Source: Paracoccaceae bacterium
GTDB lineage: Bacteria > Pseudomonadota > Alphaproteobacteria > Rhodobacterales > Rhodobacteraceae
DNA: 11,465 bases
Reading direction: 5' to 3'
NCBI GenBank assembly: GCA_003551745.1
Contig: PUNI01000218.1
Span: 1-11,465, forward strand
In this document: piece after piece, positions 1-7,334 of the stretch
How positions within the stretch are numbered: the first letter of the stretch is position 1
Layout of the letters: each line of letters starts with the position of its first letter
The notes under the pieces: model-generated
Seen by the model: only the letters and a program-made list of their open reading frames with translations
The model's database searches: none
What the model was told of the DNA's origin: nothing
Position numbers and translations under genes: made by a program

Positions 1-147
1 CTCGTCCTCTCTGCCCGGCGACCGGTGGTGGTCGGCCAAGGCGCGCAGGCGGGCGACGATGTCATCCTCGGACTCGAGGCGCTGGCGGGCGGCGATGAAG
101 GGGATGCGGGCTATGGCAGGCTCCGCTGCAGCATAGGTCAAGAGCAC
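1..147 (-). CDS. Partial unidentified reading frame, runs off the left edge (possible gene start or remnant)
   Basis: On the minus strand a frame stays open from a TAG at 187-189 to base 1, and so continues outside the window. The downstream part reads like real coding sequence: almost all third codon positions are G or C, and the predicted peptide is charged and helical (for example AARQRLESEDDIVARLRALA). The only plausible start seen is GTG at 145-147, and no ribosome binding site precedes it. It may therefore be a gene with a poor start, or a remnant that lost its 5' end. I do not recognise the family. The plus strand is also open over part of this stretch, as is common at this GC content, which lowers confidence. 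Confidence 0.3.
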   Translation of the reverse strand, partial: MLLTYAAAEPAIARIPFIAARQRLESEDDIVARLRALADHHRSPGREDE

Positions 148-189
148 GAGCCAGGGACCCGGGGGGCGACCGTCAGAGAGACCGGCCTA

Positions 190-472
190 TGAGCTGACGG
201 TGTGCCATGCCTGTGAGGGCGCATGGGACAATGCGGGCTGTCACGGGTATTGTGGGGACCCCGCCGAGCGGGTGGGTCAGTTTCAGGGTGCCTGAACCGT
301 GTCCGCAGAGGCATTCGACGCCGGGCGCGCAGGTGTCAGTGTATCACCATATCTTCCTGGACAAAATCGGCTCGACGGATCGGGCCGATCGACACGCGCC
401 ATGTCATCGACGGACAGAAGAACCCGCAAATCGGACAAGCGACGTGTGCATGAGAACAGCGCTTCGCCAGGG
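190..472. other. Intergenic region downstream of nrdJ, no convincing gene
   Basis: This stretch separates the nrdJ stop from the partial frame at the left edge. Base composition is less GC-skewed than in the neighbouring genes and codon-position bias is poor in all frames. A small GC hairpin (CCCGC/GCGGG, 260-264 with 268-272) lies in it, but no T-run follows on either strand, so it is a weak terminator candidate for nrdJ. One cysteine-rich plus-strand frame at 200-295 is described among the findings. I see no tRNA, repeat or attachment site. Confidence 0.5.
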
Positions 473-2749
473 TCAGGCGCATTTCGAGTGGCCGCAGGCG
501 CGGCAGGTCAGGCAGCCCTCGATCATTACCATCTCGTAGGCGCCGCAGGCCGGGCAGGCGGCGCCGCGGGGGGGGGCGCCCACCGCAATCGCCTCGGTTC
601 GCGGATCAGGGTGAGCGTCGGCCTTCAGCCCCAGCCCCTCGCCGCCGATGAAGCCGATTGCGATCAGGTGCCGCTCGATCACCCCGCCGATGGCGGCGAG
701 GATCGAGGGGATGTAACGGCCCTCCATCCATGCCCCGCCGCGGGGGTCGAACACGGCCTTGAGTTCCTCGACCACGAAGCTGACGTCGCCGCCGCGGCGG
801 AACACCGCCGAGATCATCCGGGTCAGCGCCACGGTCCAAGCATAGTGCTCCATGTTCTTCGAGTTGATGAAGATCTCGAACGGCCGGCGGCGGCCGGCGA
901 CGATGATGTCGTTGAGCGTGATGTAGATGGCGTGTTCGGAGCCCGGCCATTTGAGCTTGTAGGTCATGCCCTCCAGTTCGTGCGGCCGGTCGAGCGGCTC
1001 GGCGATGTAGACCACGTCGCCGGACTGCGGGGGCGCTGCGGGGGCGGGGGCGGTCTCGGCCAGGGTCAGCACGCTGCCGGTGACGGCGTTCGGGCGGTAG
1101 GTGGTGCAGCCCTTGCAGCCCTGTTCGTAGGCGTCGAGGTAGACGTCCTTGAACGCCGCGAAGGCGATGTCGGCGGGCACGTTGATGGTCTTGGAGATCG
1201 AGCTGTCGATCCATGTCTGCGCGGCGGCCTGCATCCGCACATGGTCGGCCGGCGCGAGGGTCTGGGCGTTGACGAAATGCGCAGGCAGGGCACGGTCGCC
1301 GAACTTCTCGCGCCAGAGCGCCACGGCGTAGTCGACGACCTCCTCCTCGCTGCGGCTGCCGTCCTTCTGAAGAACCTTGCGGGTATAGCTGTAGGCGAAG
1401 ACGGGCTCGATGCCGGAGGATACGTTGCCGGCGAGGAGGCTGATGGTGCCGGTCGGCGCGATCGAGGTCAGCAAAGCGTTGCGGATGCCATGGGCGCGGA
1501 CGGCGTCGCGCACATCCTCGTCCATCCGGTCCATCGTGCCGGAGGCGAGGAAGGGCTCGGTCTCGAACAGCGGGAACGGGCCCTTCTCGCGCGCCAGGTC
1601 GACGCTGGCGAGATAGGCCGCACGGGCGATGCGGTGCAGCCAGGCCTCGGTCTGGGCGGCAGCCTCGGGCGCGCCGTAGCGCAGGCCGAGCATCAGGAGC
1701 GCATCGGCGAGCCCGGTCACCCCGAGCCCGATGCGGCGCTTGGCCTGCGCCTCCTCGGCCTGCTGGGGCAGCGGAAAGCGCGAAACGTCGACGACATTGT
1801 CCATCATCCGCACGGCGCTGGCGACGAGATCGTCGAGCTCACCCGCGTCGATCCGGGCGCCGGCCTCGAACGGGTCGCGCACCAGCCGGGCGAGGTTGAT
1901 CGAGCCCAGCAGGCAGGCACCGTAGGGTGGAAGCGGCTGTTCGCCGCAAGGGTTGGTGGCGGCGATGGTCTCGGCATAGGCGAGGTTGTTCATCGCGTTG
2001 ATGCGGTCGATGAAGATCACGCCGGGCTCGGCATACTCGTAGGTCGCCCGCATGATCCGGTTCCACAGGTCGCGGGCGGGCAGCGTGCGCCAGACCCTGC
2101 CCTCGAACACCAGATCCCAGGGCCGGTCGGCCTTCACCGCCTCCATGAAGGCGTCGGTCGCGAGCACGCTGAGGTTGAAGTTGCGCAGCCGCGCGGCGTC
2201 CTCCTTGGCCGACACGAACTCCTCGATGTCGGGGTGGTCGCAGCGCATGGTGGCCATCATCGCGCCGCGGCGGCTGCCGGCCGACATGATGGTGCGGCAC
2301 ATCGCGTCCCAGACATCCATGAAGGACAGCGGGCCGGAGGCGTCGGCGGCGACCCCGCGTACCTCGGCGCCTTTCGGGCGGATGGTGGAGAAGTCGTATC
2401 CGATGCCGCCGCCCTGCTGCATGGTCAGCGCGGCCTCCTTCAGTGCCTCGAAGATGCCGGCCATGCTGTCGGGGATGGTGCCCATCACGAAGCAGTTGAA
2501 GAGGGTCACGGTGCGGTCGGTGCCGGCGCCGGCGACGATCCGGCCGGCGGGGAGGAAGCGGAAGTCCTCGAGCGCGGCGTAGAATCGGTCTTCCCAGGCG
2601 GCGGGGTCGTCCTCGACCGCGGCGAGCGCGCCGGCGATGCGGCGCCATGTGTCCTCGATCGTGGCGTCGATCGGCGTGCCGTCGGCGGCCTTGAGCCGGT
2701 ACTTCATGTCCCAGATCGCTTCGGCGATGGGGGCAGCGAACCGGGTCAT
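473..2749 (-). CDS. nrdJ: Adenosylcobalamin-dependent ribonucleotide reductase, class II
   Basis: This cytoplasmic enzyme reduces ribonucleotides to deoxyribonucleotides for DNA synthesis, using a B12-derived radical and working with or without oxygen. The 758-residue protein has the class II catalytic core in about the first 550 residues. C86 (LFNCFVMG) and C279 fit the redox cysteine pair. The NPCGE motif at 266-270 supplies the thiyl cysteine C268 with N266 and E270; the 11-residue step from C268 to C279 matches the family. Residues about 585-700 resemble the TSCPD region found after the core in long class II enzymes. The tail has two CxxC pairs (C732/C735, C746/C749) plus C752 and C757, probably metal-binding or re-reducing cysteines. 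The ATG start follows a GAGGAG box at 2756-2761. I saw no NrdR box and no cobalamin riboswitch upstream. It stands alone as a transcription unit. Confidence 0.96.
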   Translation of the reverse strand: MTRFAAPIAEAIWDMKYRLKAADGTPIDATIEDTWRRIAGALAAVEDDPAAWEDRFYAALEDFRFLPAGRIVAGAGTDRTVTLFNCFVMGTIPDSMAGIFEALKEAALTMQQGGGIGYDFSTIRPKGAEVRGVAADASGPLSFMDVWDAMCRTIMSAGSRRGAMMATMRCDHPDIEEFVSAKEDAARLRNFNLSVLATDAFMEAVKADRPWDLVFEGRVWRTLPARDLWNRIMRATYEYAEPGVIFIDRINAMNNLAYAETIAATNPCGEQPLPPYGACLLGSINLARLVRDPFEAGARIDAGELDDLVASAVRMMDNVVDVSRFPLPQQAEEAQAKRRIGLGVTGLADALLMLGLRYGAPEAAAQTEAWLHRIARAAYLASVDLAREKGPFPLFETEPFLASGTMDRMDEDVRDAVRAHGIRNALLTSIAPTGTISLLAGNVSSGIEPVFAYSYTRKVLQKDGSRSEEEVVDYAVALWREKFGDRALPAHFVNAQTLAPADHVRMQAAAQTWIDSSISKTINVPADIAFAAFKDVYLDAYEQGCKGCTTYRPNAVTGSVLTLAETAPAPAAPPQSGDVVYIAEPLDRPHELEGMTYKLKWPGSEHAIYITLNDIIVAGRRRPFEIFINSKNMEHYAWTVALTRMISAVFRRGGDVSFVVEELKAVFDPRGGAWMEGRYIPSILAAIGGVIERHLIAIGFIGGEGLGLKADAHPDPRTEAIAVGAPPRGAACPACGAYEMVMIEGCLTCRACGHSKCA

Positions 2750-2940
2750 CGGCGGCTCCTCGTGCGGTCGGAAGGGGCGGGAGAGTAGTCTCCGGCCGGG
2801 CGCCGGTCAACGCGTGGCGTAAGGCTTTGTTGAGGGGGCCGTGGCAGGCTGCTGCCGGAAGCTGCGTGAGGTGTTGCGGTGGGCTTGGAAGCGGAAGCGC
2901 GCGGGATCGGCTGGCCGGGGCGGGACGCCGGTGCTAGTTG

Positions 2941-2966
2941 GGCACGGCTAGGGGCAGCGCCGTGCC
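2941..2966 (+). other. Perfect 8-bp hairpin just ahead of the DUF1489 start
   Basis: GGCACGGC (2941-2948) pairs perfectly with GCCGTGCC (2959-2966) across a 10-base loop. A run of seven G residues follows and then the GTG start at 2976. The G-run is the only purine stretch near the start that could act as ribosome binding site, so the hairpin could influence initiation. With no T-run it is not a classical terminator. Chance hairpins are common at this GC content. Confidence 0.4.
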
Positions 2967-2975
2967 GGGGGGGCC

Positions 2976-3407
2976 GTGAGCGGGATCGTGCATCTGGTGA
3001 AGCTCTGCGTCGGGGCCGATGCGGTGGAGGATCTGGTCCGCTGGCAGGCGTCGCCGGCCGCAAAGGGGCCGGACGGGCTGCCGCGCCATGTCACCCGGAT
3101 GTGGCCGAAACGCGGCGCGGAGCTTCTGGCCGGCGGGTCGCTCTACTGGGTGTTCCGGGGGGTGATTCTGGCGCGCCAGCGGGTGCTGCGGCTCGACGAG
3201 GTGACCGGGCGCGACGGGGTGCTGCGCTGCGGGCTGGTGCTCGACGCCGAGATCATGCGCACCGAGCCGGCGCCGCGGCGGCCGTTCCAGGGCTGGCGCT
3301 ATCTGCCACCGGAGGCGGCGCCGCGCGATCTGCCGGCAGGGCGGGCCGAGGAGGCGACGTTGCCGCCGGGGCTGGCCGAGGCGATGGCGCGGTTCGGCCT
3401 GCGCTGA
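2976..3407 (+). CDS. DUF1489 family protein, function unknown
   Basis: The 143-residue protein matches the alphaproteobacterial DUF1489 family as I know it. The family hallmarks are HVTRMWPKR (residues 38-46), GGSLYWVFRGVILARQ (53-68), RCGLVLDAE (84-92) and RRPFQGWRYL (101-110). Length is normal for the family and there is no signal peptide or membrane segment, so it should be cytoplasmic. No biochemical role is established to my knowledge. The start is GTG, chosen because the conserved IVHLVKLCVGA segment begins immediately after it; only a G-run precedes it. The next gene on the same strand starts 16 bases after the stop, so the two are probably co-transcribed. Confidence 0.88.
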   Translation: MSGIVHLVKLCVGADAVEDLVRWQASPAAKGPDGLPRHVTRMWPKRGAELLAGGSLYWVFRGVILARQRVLRLDEVTGRDGVLRCGLVLDAEIMRTEPAPRRPFQGWRYLPPEAAPRDLPAGRAEEATLPPGLAEAMARFGLR

Positions 3408-3423
3408 GCATCGGGGGCGCGGC

Positions 3424-4113
3424 ATGAGCCCGCGCATCCTGATCGCCGCCGCGATCCTCGCGGCCTCCGCACTCGCCGCGCGGGCCGGGCCCGCCGAGTT
3501 GCCGCCCGAGGGCTTCGCCGGGGATCGCTACGTGGACAGCCGCGGCTGTGCCTTCCAGCGCGCCGAGATCGCCGGGCAAACGGCCTGGGCGGCGGTGCTG
3601 GACGCGGCGCGGGCACCGCTCTGCAGGGCCGAATGGGCGGTCGACCCGGAGGTGGCGCGGGCCGGTGCGGGGCTGCCCGAGGTCGCGGCCGACGCTGGCG
3701 CTGACGGTGCCCTGGCGGCCGCGCCGGGGTCGGTCGCAACCGGGACGGTGGCCGCGCAGCCCGATGCAGCGGTGGGGCCTGCCGCGGCCCCGATGCAGGC
3801 ATCGGAGCCAGAGACGGCGAGCGGCGCCGGGCAGGCGCCCGCAGCGGACCAGGGGGAGAAGGAGGCCTCGGCGCCGGCGCGCACGGCCGGTTCCTTCGTG
3901 CAGATCGGCGCCTATGGCTCGCGGGTAAGGGCGGTGGCGGTGATGGAGCTGGCACAGGAAGCAGGCTGGCCGGCTCGGGTGCGGGCGGCGCAAGGTCGGT
4001 CAGCCGGGCTGTCACTCGTGCGGCTCGGGCCGTTCCGCGACGAGCGGCAGCTGCGCTACGCGTTGGCATGGGCGCGGGCGGCCGGCTTTCCGGACGCCTA
4101 TCGCGTGCCCTGA
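3424..4113 (+). CDS. Secreted SPOR-domain protein
   Basis: The 229-residue protein starts with a clear Sec signal peptide (charged MSPR, hydrophobic residues 5-19, likely cleavage after ARA at residue 21). A small N-terminal domain with two cysteines (C42, C67; probable periplasmic disulfide) precedes a low-complexity Ala/Pro/Gly linker at about 75-155. The last ~75 residues form an SPOR domain (FVQIGAYGSR at 158-167, VRLGPF at 199-204). SPOR domains bind denuded glycan strands of septal peptidoglycan, so a periplasmic role in division or cell-wall remodelling is likely. The arrangement is not that of FtsN, which keeps a membrane anchor. It follows the DUF1489 gene after 16 bases and probably shares its transcript. 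The exact partner and function are unknown. Confidence 0.85.
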   Translation: MSPRILIAAAILAASALAARAGPAELPPEGFAGDRYVDSRGCAFQRAEIAGQTAWAAVLDAARAPLCRAEWAVDPEVARAGAGLPEVAADAGADGALAAAPGSVATGTVAAQPDAAVGPAAAPMQASEPETASGAGQAPAADQGEKEASAPARTAGSFVQIGAYGSRVRAVAVMELAQEAGWPARVRAAQGRSAGLSLVRLGPFRDERQLRYALAWARAAGFPDAYRVP

Positions 4114-4117
4114 CCAC

Positions 4118-4145
4118 GCCGCCCGGGGCCGCTCGTCTGGGCGGC
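4118..4145 (+). terminator. Weak hairpin after the SPOR gene
   Basis: GCCGCCC (4118-4124) pairs with GGGCGGC (4139-4145), a 7-bp stem with a 14-base loop, four bases after the SPOR-protein stop. It is followed by G-rich sequence rather than a T-run. It could end the DUF1489-SPOR transcript with help from Rho, or only protect its 3' end. A chance hairpin is possible. Confidence 0.3.
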
Positions 4146-4210
4146 GGCCGGGGGGTGGACATGGCGGCGAGGATGGGGGAAGTCCGGCTGTCACCCTGAG
4201 CGCTGCCGCC

Positions 4211-5344
4211 ATGCGCACCTGCCTCGTCACCAAGGCCTATTTCAATCCGCACCAGACCATGGTGAACAACCATGTCGCCAATCTCTTCGGCGGCGATGTG
4301 GTGGTTCTGGCGGCCGACCGGTTGGCCGAGGATCCCCATGGCCGACCCGTGCATTTCTGGGCGCCGGGCAGTCGGGGGCAGCGCAGCGGGCTGTGGCGCG
4401 ATGCCGTGAGCCTGTGGCAACACCGGACGACGCGGGTGCCCGGCCCGGCGGCGCGGCGCGGCATCCGCGATTTCCTGGCCACGGAGCGCGCCGAGGCCGT
4501 GCTCATCGAGTTCGGAGATATCGCGGCCCGGCTGACGCCAGCGCTGGAAGGGTGCGGGCTGCCCGTCTTCACCTATTTCCGCGGCTCGGATGCCTCGGAG
4601 CATCTCGTGCGCCCGTTCCGGGCCGCGTCGCTACGCCGGATGATGCCGCGGCTGGCCGGCGTCTTCGCCGTCTCGCAGTTCCTGCTCGACCAGCTTGCCG
4701 CCCGCGGCGTGGTGCATCCCGAAAGCACCGTTATCCCCAGCGGGGTGGATACCGACCGGTTCCGCCCGGGGGCCAAACGCCCGCGCAGCTTTCTTGCCGT
4801 CGGCCGGCTGATCGAGAAGAAGCGGCCCGACCTGACCGTGACGGCCTTCTGCTGCGCCGCGGCCGGCCATCCCGACGCCAGGCTGGAACTGATCGGCGAC
4901 GGCCCGCTGGCCGCGCGCTGCCGGGCCATTGCCGAGGCCCATGGCCTGGCCGACCGGGTGATCCTGCGCGGCCGTCAGCCCCATGCGGCGGTACAGACCG
5001 CGCTGGCCGAGGCCGAGGTCTTCCTGCAGCACTCGGTTACCGGCCGCGACGGCGACACCGAGGGGTTGCCCACCGCCATTCAGGAGGCGATGGCGGCGGG
5101 CGCGGTGGTGATCTCGACCCGGCACGCCGGCATCCCCGAGGCGGTGGCGCAGGACGACACCGGCTGGCTGGTGGCGGAAGGCGACAGCGCGGGCTTCGCG
5201 GCGCGGATTCGCGCCACGCTTGACGACCCGGCCCGCCTGCCGGGCATGGCGGCCCGGGCGCGCGCCGTTGCAGTGGAGCGCTTCGACAACCGCCGCCTGA
5301 CCCGCCGGCTGGAGGCGCGGATGCGCGCCCTCAGCGGAAGGTGA
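4211..5344 (+). CDS. GT4-family glycosyltransferase
   Basis: The 377-residue protein has the two-domain GT-B layout of family 4 retaining glycosyltransferases. These move a sugar from a nucleotide-sugar donor to a lipid, glycan or exopolysaccharide acceptor at the inner membrane face. The C-terminal donor-binding half shows VIPSGVDTDRF (174-184), AVGRLIEKKRPD (196-207), LIGDGPL (227-233), and the E-x7-E signature as E284 and E292 in EGLPTAIQE. It is followed by GIPEAV and TGWLV. The N-terminal acceptor domain contains FRGSDASEH (123-131). The start is the first ATG and gives a natural beta-strand opening (TCLVTKAY), though no strong ribosome binding site precedes it. Its 3' end overlaps the opposite-strand lipoprotein gene by 14 bases. 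No other glycan genes are nearby, so the acceptor cannot be guessed. Confidence 0.9.
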   Translation: MRTCLVTKAYFNPHQTMVNNHVANLFGGDVVVLAADRLAEDPHGRPVHFWAPGSRGQRSGLWRDAVSLWQHRTTRVPGPAARRGIRDFLATERAEAVLIEFGDIAARLTPALEGCGLPVFTYFRGSDASEHLVRPFRAASLRRMMPRLAGVFAVSQFLLDQLAARGVVHPESTVIPSGVDTDRFRPGAKRPRSFLAVGRLIEKKRPDLTVTAFCCAAAGHPDARLELIGDGPLAARCRAIAEAHGLADRVILRGRQPHAAVQTALAEAEVFLQHSVTGRDGDTEGLPTAIQEAMAAGAVVISTRHAGIPEAVAQDDTGWLVAEGDSAGFAARIRATLDDPARLPGMAARARAVAVERFDNRRLTRRLEARMRALSGR

Positions 5345-5642
5345 TGCTGTAGAGATTGATGTCGCCCACCACCGCCACCAGCCGCGCGCCGGTGTCGTCG
5401 ACAAATGCGTCGAGCCCTTCCCAGTCGGCCGGGCAGCCCACCAGATCGGCCGCATCGTCGAGGAACTGGTTGGTGAAGTCATCCTCGCCGACGCGGCGGC
5501 AGGTGTCGCCCGGCTCGGGATAGCCATCGCCGAAGAGAGGCAGGGTCGTTCCGCCGCCAGCCATCGGCCCGCAGCCTGCGACACCCAGACCAAGCGCGGC
5601 CAGCACCGTTGCCGTGGCAACCCGAATTCTCGTTCCCTGCAT
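5331..5642 (-). CDS. Small putative lipoprotein, unknown function
   Basis: The 103-residue product starts at an ATG behind an AAGGGAG box (5649-5655). An upstream in-frame ATG at 5675 lacks this support and would push the signal sequence inward. The N-terminus is a lipoprotein signal: basic residues R5 and R7, a hydrophobic stretch, and the lipobox VAGC with C24 as the lipidated cysteine. The mature part has a Gly-rich tether, then an acidic domain with two more cysteines (C48, C70) that may form a disulfide, and an ending rich in beta-strand-like residues. I do not recognise a named family; outer-membrane anchoring in the periplasm is the likely location. The stop lies inside the end of the convergent glycosyltransferase gene. 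Confidence 0.72.
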   Translation of the reverse strand: MQGTRIRVATATVLAALGLGVAGCGPMAGGGTTLPLFGDGYPEPGDTCRRVGEDDFTNQFLDDAADLVGCPADWEGLDAFVDDTGARLVAVVGDINLYSITFR

Positions 5643-5751
5643 GGCATGCTCCCTTTTCTGCAACGGGGGCATCATGCCACAAAACCGCCTCTTGCCGCAG
5701 CCCCCTGCGCGCTCCTATCGTGAGCGGGGCTCATTCGTGGAGGCGCCGAGC

Positions 5752-6108
5752 ATGTCCCCCGACCAGCGCATTACGCTCGCCATGGCCCGGACGGGCCACT
5801 TCTATTTCATCGTGGGAACCTCGCTGGCGCTGCTGACGGCGCTCGCTGGGATCATTCACATCGGGCCTGGCGGCAACCGGCTGATGCTTGCGCTGATGGT
5901 GATCGCCGCCGCCAGTTACGGGATCATCGCCGGGGCGACGGCGCTGCGCGATGTCGCCAACCTCACCCGGGACGCCGACCCGGCGACGGCCGAGACCCAC
6001 TACGGGCGCGGCCTTGCGGACCGCAATTTCCTGCTTCTGACGCTGGTTCTCGCCATGACCCTCGGCGCTGCGGCGGCCGCCACGCTCTACACAATCCTCA
6101 TGGCCTGA
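5752..6108 (+). CDS. Small three-helix membrane protein, unknown function
   Basis: The 118-residue protein starts at the ATG behind GGAGG (5739-5743, 8-base spacing). A longer frame open upstream has no comparable ribosome binding site, and its extra residues look non-coding. Three hydrophobic segments are visible, at about residues 17-37, 43-63 and 93-115. A polar loop (about 66-92) containing acidic residues and HYGRGLADRN joins the second and third. There are no cysteines and no recognisable catalytic motif. I cannot assign a family. It is divergent from the lipoprotein gene (109 bases between starts, room for both promoters) and converges on asd with 12 bases between stops. Confidence 0.72.
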   Translation: MSPDQRITLAMARTGHFYFIVGTSLALLTALAGIIHIGPGGNRLMLALMVIAAASYGIIAGATALRDVANLTRDADPATAETHYGRGLADRNFLLLTLVLAMTLGAAAAATLYTILMA

Positions 6109-6120
6109 GCGCGCCGCCCG

Positions 6121-7143
6121 TCAGCCCTTCTTCAGGCAGCGGTTGCCGAGGGTCTCGGCGATCTGGACGGCGTTGAGGGCCGCGCCCTTGCGCAGGTTGT
6201 CGGACACGCACCAGAGGTTGAGGCCGTTCTCGACCGTCGGGTCCTGGCGGATCCGGCTGACAAAGGTGGCGAAGTCGCCGACGCATTCGACCGGCGTGAC
6301 GTAGCCCCCGTCCTCGCGCTTGTCGATCACCATGAGCCCGGGCGCCTCGCGCAGGATGTCGCGCGCCTCTTCCTCGTCGAGGAAATCCTCGAACTCGATG
6401 TTGAGCGCCTCGGCATGGCCGACGAAGACCGGCACGCGCACGCAGGTCGCCGTGAGCCTGATCTTCGGATCGAGGATCTTCTTGGTCTCGGCGACCATCT
6501 TCCATTCTTCCTTGGTGGAGCCGTCCTCCATGAAGACGTCGATGTGCGGGATCACGTTGAACGCGATCTGCTTGGTGAACTTCGCGGGCTCGACCTCGGC
6601 GGTGGGGTTGTAGATAGCCTTGGTCTGATCCCAGAGTTCGTCCATCGCCTCCTTCCCGGCGCCCGAGACGGACTGGTAGGTGGCCACCACCACGCGCCTG
6701 ATCCGTGCCCGGTCGTGCAAGGGCTTGAGCGCCACAACCATCTGCGCGGTGGAGCAGTTCGGGTTGGCGATGATGTTCTTCCGGCCGTAGTCCTCGACCG
6801 CGGCGGGATTGACCTCTGGCACCACCAGCGGCACCTCCGGGTCCATCCGGTAGAGCGAGGAATTGTCGATCACCACGCAACCGGCCGCGGCGGCCTTGGG
6901 GGCGTAGGTTTTCGTGGCCGCCGAGCCGATGGCGAACAGCGCCATGTCCCAGCCGGCGAAATCGAACTGGTCGATGTCCTGGCACTTCAGCGTGCGGTCG
7001 CCGAAGCTGACCTCGGTGCCCTGGCTGCGGCGCGAGGCAAGCACGGCGATCTCATCGACGGGAAACTCCCGCTCGTCGAGGATGTTGAGCATCTCGCGGC
7101 CCACATTGCCCGCGGCGCCGGCGACGACGACGCGGTAGCCCAT
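6121..7143 (-). CDS. asd: Aspartate-semialdehyde dehydrogenase
   Basis: This cytoplasmic enzyme reduces beta-aspartyl phosphate with NADPH to aspartate semialdehyde, the branch point to lysine/diaminopimelate, threonine, methionine and isoleucine. The 340-residue length is normal. The N-terminal Rossmann motif GAAGNVGREML lies at 9-19. The catalytic cysteine is C130 in NPNCSTAQMV. Q157 in TYQSVSGAGKEAMDEL and H243 in VFVGHAEA fit the substrate-binding glutamine and catalytic histidine. The ATG follows an AGGAGA box at 7149-7154. The gene stands between the end of the puc operon, from which a hairpin at 7285-7310 separates it, and a convergent membrane-protein gene, so it probably has its own promoter in 7155-7284. 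Confidence 0.97.
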   Translation of the reverse strand: MGYRVVVAGAAGNVGREMLNILDEREFPVDEIAVLASRRSQGTEVSFGDRTLKCQDIDQFDFAGWDMALFAIGSAATKTYAPKAAAAGCVVIDNSSLYRMDPEVPLVVPEVNPAAVEDYGRKNIIANPNCSTAQMVVALKPLHDRARIRRVVVATYQSVSGAGKEAMDELWDQTKAIYNPTAEVEPAKFTKQIAFNVIPHIDVFMEDGSTKEEWKMVAETKKILDPKIRLTATCVRVPVFVGHAEALNIEFEDFLDEEEARDILREAPGLMVIDKREDGGYVTPVECVGDFATFVSRIRQDPTVENGLNLWCVSDNLRKGAALNAVQIAETLGNRCLKKG

Positions 7144-7284
7144 GGCGGTCTCCTGTCTGCTTCCGGGGGGCGCTTACAGGAAAGCAGGTGCGGGCGGAAG
7201 GGGCGCGCGGCTGTTGGGCGCTGCCTTCAAGGGCAGCCACCACGGGCCACGGCTTGCCTGCCATCGCAGCACCGCAAGCAGATA

Positions 7285-7310
7285 GGGCGCACACCGACTG
7301 GCGTGCGCCC
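7285..7310 (-). terminator. Hairpin at the end of the puc operon, likely terminator
   Basis: GGGCGCAC (7285-7292) and GTGCGCCC (7303-7310) form a perfect 8-bp stem with a 10-base loop, 24 bases beyond the last puc-operon stop. Read on the minus strand it is followed by TATCTGCTT, a poor T-tract, so termination may be partial or Rho-assisted and asd could receive some read-through. The placement between two same-strand genes supports the call. Confidence 0.55.
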
Positions 7311-7334
7311 TTCGCCCCTCGCGAGGTGGTCGCC

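Noticed and set aside
299..2788. An 829-codon open frame on the plus strand across the whole nrdJ gene
   Set aside because: It is the antisense shadow of nrdJ. The predicted protein is low-complexity Gly/Ala/Arg/His-rich with no recognisable domain, while the minus strand encodes a full reductase with its active-site motifs.
3299..4603. A 434-codon minus-strand frame opposite the SPOR and glycosyltransferase genes
   Set aside because: Arg/Pro/Ala-rich low-complexity product spanning the ends of two good plus-strand genes; typical GC-rich artefact.
5614..5751. Longer N-terminus for the small membrane protein
   Set aside because: The extension overlaps the lipoprotein gene's start on the other strand and lacks a ribosome binding site; the ATG at 5752 has a well-spaced GGAGG.
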